Assembly (NCBI RefSeq): GCF_002101675.1 | Contig: NZ_LQOY01000229.1 | Span: 1 to 44,634 of the forward strand | Length of the DNA stretch: 44,634 nucleotides | Origin: Mycobacterium gordonae | GTDB lineage: Bacteria > Actinomycetota > Actinomycetes > Mycobacteriales > Mycobacteriaceae | Direction of reading: 5' to 3' | Shown: piece by piece, positions 38,781-44,634 of the stretch | Numbering within the stretch: position 1 is the first letter of the stretch | How the letters are laid out: each line of letters starts with the position of its first letter | Made by a program: the position numbers and the translations under genes | The notes under the pieces: generated by a model | Told to the model about the DNA's origin: nothing | Database searches by the model: none | What the model saw: only the letters and a program-made list of their open reading frames with translations

Positions 38781-38846
38781 CTCCGGGAACTCAACAGGAT
38801 GCTGAGCGATCCTAGGGATCCACCGCCAAAATTGGCTAGTGCGGAA

Positions 38847-38867
38847 ACTATATCCGTAGGATATAGT
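38847..38867. promoter_or_regulatory. 21-base palindromic operator between isochorismatase and UsfY-like genes
   Basis: ACTATATCC-GTA-GGATATAGT, a perfect 9-base inverted repeat with a 3-base centre. It is AT-rich in a GC-rich background and overlaps the likely -10 (TAGGAT or TATAGT) of the plus-strand gene. This is typical of a TetR- or PadR-type repressor site. The regulator is not known. Confidence 0.65.
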
Positions 38868-38904
38868 GACCTCAACAAATCTTCCTACGTCTCTTGGAGT
38901 GAGC

Positions 38905-39222
38905 ATGGTTTACATCGGGACAGGCCCGCTCGTTCACCGGCCGGCTGCGACCAGCGACTCCAGTGAGCACGCCGTGAGCGTGCCGGGCGTGGTGGCTGCC
39001 GTGACGTGGGCGGTCGGTCTCGCCATCGGCCTCGCCGCCATGTCGGCCGGACATGAGCTCGTGGCCGGCGTGTCCTTGGTGCTGGCCATCATGTCGCCCT
39101 GGCTCGGCCTCGCCTGGGTCGCCCGCAACCAGCGCGCCGACATGCGGCGCCAGCGCGCCCTTGCGGCCCAGACGGTGCTGTACCCGGAGGGTTGGCCCGC
39201 GCTGCAACTGACCGCGCGCTGA
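38905..39222 (+). CDS. UsfY-like small membrane protein
   Basis: 105 residues. The start MVYIGTGPLVHRPAATSD resembles the DPVDHxRTTRP-type opening of UsfY. Two hydrophobic segments follow (VPGVVAAVTWAVGLAIGLAA about 33-52, and ELVAGVSLVLAIMSPWLGLA about 57-76), then a basic region RNQRADMRRQRALAAQ. usfY lies next to sigF in M. tuberculosis; here no sigF is adjacent. TTGGAGTGAGC precedes the ATG at 38905. The family assignment is by pattern and is moderate. Confidence 0.55.
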   Translation: MVYIGTGPLVHRPAATSDSSEHAVSVPGVVAAVTWAVGLAIGLAAMSAGHELVAGVSLVLAIMSPWLGLAWVARNQRADMRRQRALAAQTVLYPEGWPALQLTAR

Positions 39223-39346
39223 CCCTTATCACATCTGGGAATTCCTTTTCGGCGAAGGGGTGTGGGCCGCACCGGAATGGGGTACTGCCTGTGCCAACGG
39301 GCGACCATCAGATGGGCAGCCCGGCCCTCCGCAGGAAGGAACTGCC

Positions 39347-39646
39347 ATGACGACCGTCAGCGACTACGACGCACGCCGCGTGACCGATGCCGACGCCGCG
39401 GACCGGTCCACGCTTCGTGAGCTGGGACCGATGCCGAAGCTGGCCACGACGGTTGTTGACGACGACCCTAACGACTCGCTCTTCTTCGAGCTGCCGGGTG
39501 CGGACCTTTCCAGCGAAGAGCTGTCGGTCACGGTGATCCCGCAACGCTCTGACGAGTTCACCTGCTCGAGCTGCTTCCTGGTGCAGCACCGCAACCGGTT
39601 GCGCGACACCAGCGGCGGGCGGCAGATCTGCGCCGACTGCGTGTGA
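39347..39646 (+). CDS. DUF4193 zinc-ribbon-like protein
   Basis: 99 residues. The acidic first half ends in LFFELPGADLSSEELSV, then VIPQRSDEFTCSSCFLVQHR with Cys73 and Cys76, and a terminal ICADC with Cys95 and Cys98. These four cysteines make a probable zinc site. This is the DUF4193 pattern, conserved across actinobacteria, function unknown. AGGAAGGA 6-13 bases before the ATG sets the start. Confidence 0.88.
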   Translation: MTTVSDYDARRVTDADAADRSTLRELGPMPKLATTVVDDDPNDSLFFELPGADLSSEELSVTVIPQRSDEFTCSSCFLVQHRNRLRDTSGGRQICADCV

Positions 39647-39686
39647 CGCTTCGCTCTCGTCGCGGCGAGGAGGACAATCGCTGCGC

Positions 39687-41033
39687 GTGAGCCCGCCACC
39701 CGGACTGCCCGCTCCGCGCGGCTTCCGCAGCGTCTTTGCGGCGGCGTACGCGCTGGCTTACCTGGTCGGCGGCGAGCGCCGGATGATGCGACTGATCCGC
39801 CGGTACGGGCCGATCATGACGATGCCGATTCTGAGCCTGGGCGACGTGGCGATCGTCTCGGAGCCGGGGCTGGCCAAGGAGGTATTCACCGCTCCGACGG
39901 ATGTGTTGCTCGGGGGCGAAGGGGTGGGGCCGGCGGCGGCCATCTACGGGTCGGGCTCGATGTTTGTGCAGGAGGAGCCGGAGCATCTGCGGCGACGCCG
40001 GCTGTTGACGCCCCCGCTGCACGGGGCCGCGCTGAACGCGTACGTGCCGATCATCGAGGCGTCGACGCGCGCGGCGATGCGCGAATGGCCCGTCGACCGC
40101 TCGTTTGAACTGCTACAGGCGGCGCGGGCACTGATGCTGGACGTGATCGTCCGGGTCATCTTCGGCGTCGAGGACCCCGGCGAAGTGCGGCGACTGGGCC
40201 GCCCGTTCGAGCACCTGCTCGATCTCGGCGTATCCGAGCAATTGACCGTGCGCTATGCGCTGCGGGGCCTCGGTACGTTGCGGGTGTGGCCGGCCCGCGC
40301 CCGGGCCAGGCGCGAGATCGACGAGGTCGTCCTGCCGCTGATCGCCGCGCGCCGGGGCGACCCGTCATTGTCCGACCAACGCGACGTCCTGGCGCTGCTC
40401 ATGTGCGCCCGAGGCGAAGACGGAAAAGGGCTGTCGGACAGCGAGATTCGTGACGACCTCATCACCCTGATGCTGGCCGGCCACGAGACCACCGCAACGA
40501 CGCTGGCGTGGGTCTTCGACCTGCTGCTGCACCATCCTGATGCACTGGCCCGCGTTCGGGAGGAGGCCGTGCATGGCGGTGAGGAGTTCACGACCGCGGT
40601 GATCGATGAGACGCTGCGCATCCGCCCGCCGGCTCCGTTGACCTCCCGGGTCGCGGCGCAACCTTTCCGGCTGGGCGGCTACCAGGTTGGCGCCGGCACG
40701 CGGATCGTCGTGCACATCATCGCGATCAACCGCAATCCGGCCGTCTATGAGCGTCCCCACGAATTCCGGCCGGAGCGATTTGTCGGGGCCCGGCCTCAGA
40801 CCTATGCGTGGCTGCCATTCGGCGGTGGTGTCAAACGCTGCCTGGGCGCCGCGTTCTCGATGCGCGAGCTCGTGACGGTGTTGCATGTGTTGTTGCGCGA
40901 GGGAGAGTTCAGCGCCGTGGATTCCCGGCCGGAGCAGGTCGTGCGCCGGTCGATCATGCTTGCTCCGCGCCGCGGCACCAGGGTCCGGTTTCGGCCCGTC
41001 AAAGACGGCGGGAGGCCAGTGCGGCGCTGGTGA
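39687..41033 (+). CDS. Cytochrome P450 (CYP137-like)
   Basis: 448 residues. The I-helix oxygen-binding motif is LAGHETTATTLAWV (264-269 core). DETLRIRPPAPLTSR gives the ExxR, FRPERFVG is present, and the haem loop is FGGGVKRCLGAAF with Cys385 as iron ligand. It is a soluble bacterial P450 needing ferredoxin and reductase partners from elsewhere. Its position opposite the ponA2 to lyase block, separated by a tRNA, matches Rv3685c (cyp137) in M. tuberculosis; that is a synteny argument. GTG start with GAGGAGG about 14-20 bases upstream. Confidence 0.88.
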   Translation: MSPPPGLPAPRGFRSVFAAAYALAYLVGGERRMMRLIRRYGPIMTMPILSLGDVAIVSEPGLAKEVFTAPTDVLLGGEGVGPAAAIYGSGSMFVQEEPEHLRRRRLLTPPLHGAALNAYVPIIEASTRAAMREWPVDRSFELLQAARALMLDVIVRVIFGVEDPGEVRRLGRPFEHLLDLGVSEQLTVRYALRGLGTLRVWPARARARREIDEVVLPLIAARRGDPSLSDQRDVLALLMCARGEDGKGLSDSEIRDDLITLMLAGHETTATTLAWVFDLLLHHPDALARVREEAVHGGEEFTTAVIDETLRIRPPAPLTSRVAAQPFRLGGYQVGAGTRIVVHIIAINRNPAVYERPHEFRPERFVGARPQTYAWLPFGGGVKRCLGAAFSMRELVTVLHVLLREGEFSAVDSRPEQVVRRSIMLAPRRGTRVRFRPVKDGGRPVRRW

Positions 41034-41108
41034 TATCGGCAAGCTGGCTCGCATCAGCGGTGACGCTGCAACACGTGCATTCGATGTAAATCTGTGACAC
41101 TGCATTGT

Positions 41109-41134
41109 GATTGGACGCACATATCGCGGGGTAC
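41109..41134 (+). promoter_or_regulatory. Possible SigF/SigB-type promoter of the DUF6131 gene
   Basis: GATT at 41109-41112, 16-base spacer, GGGTAC at 41129-41134. The GTG start lies 50 bases downstream with its own ribosome binding site. Confidence 0.48.
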
Positions 41135-41184
41135 ACCCAACTTGGATCTGCCAATTAGACAGCGTTCAACAGAAGGGGCGCGAC

Positions 41185-41340
41185 GTGATCATCCTGGGAA
41201 TTATTCTGCTGCTGATCGGCTATTTCGCCGGTATTCCAATTCTGTACACGATCGGCGGCATTCTCGTGCTCGTCGGTGTGATTCTGTGGATTCTGGGTGC
41301 GGTTGGGCGCCCGGTAGGAGGCCGAAGAGTCTGGTTCTAG
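41185..41340 (+). CDS. DUF6131-type small two-helix membrane protein (51 aa)
   Basis: The frame reads VIILGIILLLIGYFAGIPI, then LYTIGGILVLVGVILWILGA, then VGRPVGGRRVWF: two hydrophobic segments joined by a short turn and a basic end. This is the DUF6131 pattern seen in many mycobacteria, often near stress genes. GAAGGGG 6-12 bases before the GTG at 41185 supports this start; the longer in-frame version from 41107 would include the promoter. Function unknown. Confidence 0.8.
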   Translation: MIILGIILLLIGYFAGIPILYTIGGILVLVGVILWILGAVGRPVGGRRVWF

Positions 41341-41368
41341 CGCACTCATTTTGCGCGCTGGACTAGTT

Positions 41369-41410
41369 GCGTCGGACCGGAACCGTGGAAACGCGGTTTC
41401 GGTCCGACGC
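41369..41410 (+). terminator. Strong hairpin terminator between DUF6131 and tetR fragment
   Basis: A 17-base stem (GCGTCGGACCGGAACCG with its complement, one G-T pair), 8-base loop, followed by ATTTT. It serves the plus-strand gene and may also serve the convergent one. Confidence 0.8.
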
Positions 41411-41459
41411 ATTTTGGTCGGTTATGAGTTGGGGTCGCGGCAAATGACTGCGCCAAGTC

Positions 41460-41896
41460 TCAGGCTTGGCGAGGCTCCTTGAGAGTCCAGCGTGAAGCCA
41501 AGGTGTCGCAAATGGTGAGTTCCTCGATCTCATTCAGGTCGTGCATAAGGAGTCCTTCGACGGTGAAGATGCCGATCATCACTTCGGCTTCCACCGTCGA
41601 AGACGAGACTCCCGCAGTCTCCAACTCGTAGCGGAACATACTGCCGGTGATCAGATGGAAGTTGCGATGCCACTCGGCGATGGCGGCCGAATGTTCGACG
41701 CGTGCGTGCACCGTCGTCACTAGGCGGCTCATCTGGTGTAACTGGCGAACCACCCACAGCAGTCGAGCGGGGATCGGTTCGGTCGCAACTTGTCGGTACT
41801 GCGGCCAGATGTCTGCCATGACGGAGTCGAGCACAGCGATGAGAACGTCGTCCTTATCCCCGAAGTACCAGTAGATCGTGTTGGGTGCGACCACCG
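41460..41896 (-). pseudogene. TetR-family regulator, N-terminally truncated
   Basis: The minus-strand frame shows the second half of a TetR helix-turn-helix (VAPNTIYWYFGDKDDVLIAV) and a complete ligand-binding part to EELTICDTLASRWTLKEPRQA. Upstream of VAPNT the first two helices are missing and replaced by sequence that on the plus strand is transposase (junction near 41896). The open frame continues upstream only because the IS antisense lacks stops, giving a low-complexity Val/Ala/Asp stretch. Without helix 1 and half of the HTH it should not bind DNA. The C-terminal domain could still be expressed but probably is not. Confidence 0.8.
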
Positions 41897-42246
41897 CACC
41901 ACCCCCTACAACACCCGACCCAAAGCCACCCCAAGCCAACGCCTCGACACCCACAACCGCGTCCGCACCGACCGCATCGACCAATACGGAAAACTCACCC
42001 TCCGCCACGCCGGCCGACTCCACCACATCGGCATCCGCCGAACCCACGCCCGCACCCGCGTCCTGATCCTCATCCAAGACCTCAACATCAGAATCATCCA
42101 CGCCGCCACCGGCGAACTCCTCCGCCAGCTAACACTGGACCCCACCAGGGACTACCAACCCCGCGGCACCCCCACCGGCCGACCAAAGAAAAAACCCGAA
42201 CCCTAAAACGAGGGTTCAGGCTATTCCGATGTCTTGAGACATCACA
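41897..42246 (+). mobile_element. 3' remnant of an IS481-type insertion sequence
   Basis: The plus-strand frame to the stop at 42204-42206 reads HRTTPYNTRPKATPSQRLDT, then GRLHHIGIRRTHARTRVLIL, then ATGELLRQLTLDPTRDYQP. This is the C-terminal end of mycobacterial IS481/integrase-core transposases. There is no start, and the catalytic DDE part is missing. Past the stop, GATGTCT-TG-AGACATC at 42227-42242 is probably the terminal inverted repeat region. The left side joins the broken tetR; the right side ends a few bases from the tRNA-Pro 3' end. Confidence 0.78.
42189..42217 (-). terminator. Rho-independent-type terminator downstream of tRNA-Pro, within the IS remnant
   Basis: On the minus strand GAACCCT pairs with AGGGTTC around a 6-base loop, followed by GGGTTTTTT. 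A T run after a hairpin is rare in this genome. It lies about 30 bases past the tRNA 3' end and overlaps the transposase stop codon. Confidence 0.6.
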
Positions 42247-42249
42247 GGG

Positions 42250-42323
<74 letters not shown>

Positions 42324-42384
42324 CTTGAAGCCTCGACAGCCTATCGCACCGGACCAGCGACCTCCCAAACGGCAGGTGGGCGGC

Positions 42385-43488
42385 TCAGCTCCACCGGCAG
42401 AAGCGCTCGAATTCGGCCAGCGCCCGGGCCGCATCGCTGGGATCGAGCCCCTGGCCGGCCACCCACTCGTCGTCGAAGTAGGTGTCGGCGTAGCGATCGC
42501 CGCTGTCGGCCAGCAGCGTGACCACCGAACCTTGGCGGCCGTCTGCGACCATCTCGGCCAGCAGTCCGAACGCGCCCCAGAGATTGGTGCCCGTCGACGG
42601 GCCCACCCGGCGCCCCAGGACGGCGCTGACGTGGCGGGCGGCGGCGATCGACGCCGCATCGGGCACCGAGACCATCCGGTCGACCAGCGACGGCAGAAAC
42701 GACGGCTCCACCCTCGGGCGGCCGATGCCCTCGATGCGCGACGACGCGCCGGTCACGACGTCGGCCCGGTGCTCCACATAGGCCGGGAAGAATGCCGAAT
42801 TCTCCGGGTCGACGACGCACAACCGGGTCGCGTGCCGTCGGTACCGGATGTAGCGACCGATCGTCGCGCTGGTCCCACCTGTGCCGGCGCCCACCACGAT
42901 CCAAGCCGGTATCGGGTGTGCCTCGTATTCCATCTGCAGGTATATCGACTCGGCGATGTTGTTGTTGCCGCGCCAGTCGGTGGCGCGCTCGGCGTTGGTG
43001 AACTGGTCCAGGTAGTGGCCTTCCGTCTCCGCGGCGACGCGGGCCGCCTCGGCATAGACCTCGCTCGACTTCTGCACGAAGTGGCAACGGCCACCTTGTG
43101 ATTCGATCAACGCGATCTTGGCGGCGCTGGTGGCCGCCGGCATCACCGCGACGAACGGTAGTCCGAGCATCGCCGCGAAGTAGGCCTCGGACACCGCGGT
43201 GGAACCCGAGGACGCCTCCACCACCGTGGTGCCCTCACCGATCCATCCGTTGCACAGCGCGTAGAGAAACAGCGAGCGGGCCAGCCGGTGCTTGAGGCTT
43301 CCGGTGATGTGCGTGGTCTCGTCCTTGAGGTAGAGCTCCACGCCGGCCTTCTCGCCCCAGCTCGCGGGCAAGGGGTAGCGCAGCAGGTGGGTGTCGGCGC
43401 TGCGCCGGGCGTCGGCCTCGATCAACCGGATCGCATTGTCGGTCCAGCCCCGGGAGAGACTACGACCCGCGATGCGGGTCTGCGTCAA
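42385..43488 (-). CDS. PLP-dependent cysteine-synthase-family lyase (Rv3684/Cds1-like)
   Basis: A 367-residue fold-type II PLP enzyme. The PLP lysine is Lys66 in HITGSLKHRLARS, the phosphate-binding and substrate loop is VVEASSGSTAVSEAY, and AGTGGTSATIGRY binds the cofactor phosphate. The position after the metallophosphoesterase and ponA2 matches Rv3684, described as a cysteine desulfhydrase (Cds1) in M. tuberculosis. It would release sulfide and pyruvate from cysteine. I start it at a TTG whose TG overlaps the upstream TGA stop (TTGA), giving TQTRIAGRSLSRGWTDNAIR at the start; the open frame further upstream is antisense-like. Confidence 0.85.
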   Translation of the reverse strand: MTQTRIAGRSLSRGWTDNAIRLIEADARRSADTHLLRYPLPASWGEKAGVELYLKDETTHITGSLKHRLARSLFLYALCNGWIGEGTTVVEASSGSTAVSEAYFAAMLGLPFVAVMPAATSAAKIALIESQGGRCHFVQKSSEVYAEAARVAAETEGHYLDQFTNAERATDWRGNNNIAESIYLQMEYEAHPIPAWIVVGAGTGGTSATIGRYIRYRRHATRLCVVDPENSAFFPAYVEHRADVVTGASSRIEGIGRPRVEPSFLPSLVDRMVSVPDAASIAAARHVSAVLGRRVGPSTGTNLWGAFGLLAEMVADGRQGSVVTLLADSGDRYADTYFDDEWVAGQGLDPSDAARALAEFERFCRWS

Positions 43489-44444
43489 CGCACGGACACG
43501 GTTGGCTGCGAGCGTCCCAGGTTGCTGGTCGAATCCCGGCCACCCATCGGGGTGGCGATGAGCGTCAGCAGGGTCGCCTCGGGCCGGCAGCAGAACCGCA
43601 CCGGCGCGAACGGTGAGGTCCCGATTCCCGCGGACACATGCAGCCGGGTGTTGGAGCCCCACTGGGAGGCGCCCTTGGCCCGCGAGCGGTCCAGGCCGCA
43701 GTTGGTGACCAGCGCGCCGTAGAACGGCAGGCACAGCTGTCCGCCGTGGGTGTGGCCGGCCATGATCAGCTGATAGCCGTCGGCGGCGAAACGGTCCAGC
43801 ACCCTGGGCTCCGGCGAGTGCACCAGCCCCAGGCGCAGGTTGGCCGCCGGGCTCGCCGGCCCGGCGATGGTGTCGTAGCGGTCCCGATCGATGTGCGGGT
43901 CGTCGACGCCGGCGGCGGCGACGTGCAGGCCCGCCACCTCGAACTCACGCCGGTTGTGGGTGAGGTCCAGCCACCCGCGCTCGGTGAAAGCCGCACGCAG
44001 GTCCTGCCACGGCAGCGGCTCTCCCTTGATCCGGTGATCCGGGTTGGTCAGGTAGTTCATCGGGTTCTTCAGGCGTGGACCGAAGTAGTCGTTGCTGCCG
44101 AAGACGAACACACCCGGCCGGGACAGCAGATCGCCCAAGGCCTGCACCACCGCGGGCACCGCCTTGGGATGGGCGAGATTGTCACCGGTGTTGACCACCA
44201 GGTCGGGATCCCAGCTGGCCAGCTCGCGCAACCAGGCCTGCTTGCGCCGCTGGTTGGGTGTCATGTGCAGGTCGCTGATGTGCAACACCCGCAGCGGGGT
44301 GGAACCCGGACTCAGCACCGGCATGGTGATCTCGCGCAGCACAAACGCGTTGCGCTCGACGAACGCGGCGTAGCCGATCCCGGCCACCGCTGACCCGAGC
44401 GCCGCGGCGCCGGTCCTTAACACGACGGGGAGTACCTCAGCCAT
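43485..44444 (-). CDS. Membrane-anchored metallophosphoesterase (Rv3683-like)
   Basis: 319 residues. An N-terminal hydrophobic helix (AAALGSAVAGIGYAAFV, about 13-29) probably anchors it. The calcineurin-like motifs follow: HISDLHMTPNQ (Asp58, His60), VVNTGDNLAHP (Asp88), FGSNDYFGP (in place of GNHD, Asn118) and MAGHTHGGQ. It is a di-metal phosphodiesterase or monoesterase acting at the membrane; related enzymes cleave UDP-diacylglucosamine or phospholipids, but the substrate is unknown. It overlaps the lyase gene by 4 bases and follows ponA2 on the same strand. Confidence 0.88.
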   Translation of the reverse strand: MAEVLPVVLRTGAAALGSAVAGIGYAAFVERNAFVLREITMPVLSPGSTPLRVLHISDLHMTPNQRRKQAWLRELASWDPDLVVNTGDNLAHPKAVPAVVQALGDLLSRPGVFVFGSNDYFGPRLKNPMNYLTNPDHRIKGEPLPWQDLRAAFTERGWLDLTHNRREFEVAGLHVAAAGVDDPHIDRDRYDTIAGPASPAANLRLGLVHSPEPRVLDRFAADGYQLIMAGHTHGGQLCLPFYGALVTNCGLDRSRAKGASQWGSNTRLHVSAGIGTSPFAPVRFCCRPEATLLTLIATPMGGRDSTSNLGRSQPTVSVR

Positions 44445-44448
44445 GTCA

Positions 44449-44462
44449 GGCAGTTTACTGCC
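44449..44462. promoter_or_regulatory. Short palindrome before the metallophosphoesterase gene
   Basis: GGCAGT-TT-ACTGCC lies immediately upstream of the ATG at 44444. It may be an operator or an RNA hairpin affecting translation; unproven. Confidence 0.3.
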
Positions 44463-44502
44463 GGGGGCCGACTCGACGCGCGTCTCTTCGTGTGATCAGC
44501 GG

Positions 44503-44634
44503 CTACGGGGGCGGGGCCGGTGGCGGAGGCGCCAGCAGCGGAATGGTGATCGGCGGCAGGCCCGGAATCTCGACGACCTGGGACCCGACTACCTCCGGCG
44601 GCAGCCCGCCATCCGGCGGCGGCGGGGGTGGCGG
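44503..44634 (-). CDS. ponA2: C-terminal tail of penicillin-binding protein PonA2, partial
   Basis: The frame enters from the right edge and ends at 44503-44505. The visible 43 residues are PPPPPPPDGGLPPEVVGSQV, then VEIPGLPPITIPLLAPPPPA and PPP. A Pro-rich end after the PASTA domain is typical of mycobacterial PonA2 (PBP1B-like bifunctional transglycosylase/transpeptidase). The neighbours downstream match the Rv3682-Rv3683-Rv3684 order. The catalytic domains lie outside the window. Confidence 0.8.
   Translation of the reverse strand, partial: PPPPPPPDGGLPPEVVGSQVVEIPGLPPITIPLLAPPPPAPPP

Overview
The window comes from a mycobacterium, most likely an environmental or fast-growing species. It is GC-rich throughout with mycobacterial codon use. 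The right end keeps the conserved order ponA2 (C-terminal tail), metallophosphoesterase, cysteine-synthase-like lyase (the Rv3682-Rv3683-Rv3684 order of M. tuberculosis), then a divergent CYP137-like P450. Other mycobacterial marks are a secreted MHB-type haem-binding protein, an F420-dependent oxidoreductase, DUF222/13E12 debris and a UsfY-like membrane protein. Function calls rest on motifs read from the translations; no database search was run.

Layout. 1-460: tail of a DUF222/HNH gene beside a fragment of an adenylyl cyclase gene. 463-5224: F420 oxidoreductase, SRPBCC protein, zinc alcohol dehydrogenase, DJ-1/PfpI protein, HemK-like methyltransferase and CDGSH iron-sulfur protein, convergent with a haem-oxygenase-fold di-iron protein (5227-6246). 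6261-11325: a stressosome-type operon on the minus strand (rsbR, rsbS, rsbT, an RsbX-like phosphatase, a PAS-GAF-PP2C-kinase RsbU-like protein) with a divergent RsbV-like STAS gene. 11.6-16.6 kb: haem-binding protein, DUF6328 protein, topoisomerase IB, PAS-ANTAR regulator, AraC regulator and a GT4 protein lacking its usual glutamates. 16.7-20.4 kb: CheR-PAS, STAS-kinase and CheB genes with no chemoreceptor. 20.46-33.67 kb: a large glycan cluster. It has seven glycosyltransferase genes, one fused to a GmhB-like phosphatase, plus UDP-glucose dehydrogenase, a UDP-xylose-synthase-like epimerase, a NodU-type carbamoyltransferase, and GmhA and HldE for ADP-heptose. 33.7-41.4 kb: small stress-type genes (CsbD, Rho-N/DUF7218, short acidic proteins, isochorismatase, UsfY-like, DUF4193, DUF6131), a degenerate SDR and the P450. 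41.46-42.25 kb: a TetR gene truncated by an IS481-type remnant that abuts tRNA-Pro(CGG).

The strongest unifying signal is regulatory. About fifteen genes or operons are preceded by the SigF/SigB-type promoter GTTT-N15/16-GGGTAY or a near match. Five have the exact GTTT-N15-GGGTAY form, and several place the -10 only 6-12 bases before the start codon, which implies leaderless mRNAs. Two divergent pairs of such promoters sit at the entrance of the glycan cluster (shared with cheB) and inside it. With the stressosome and STAS-kinase genes nearby, the window reads as a general-stress island: partner-switching sensors, a stress-induced glycan pathway and redox or protective proteins, probably under one alternative sigma factor encoded elsewhere.
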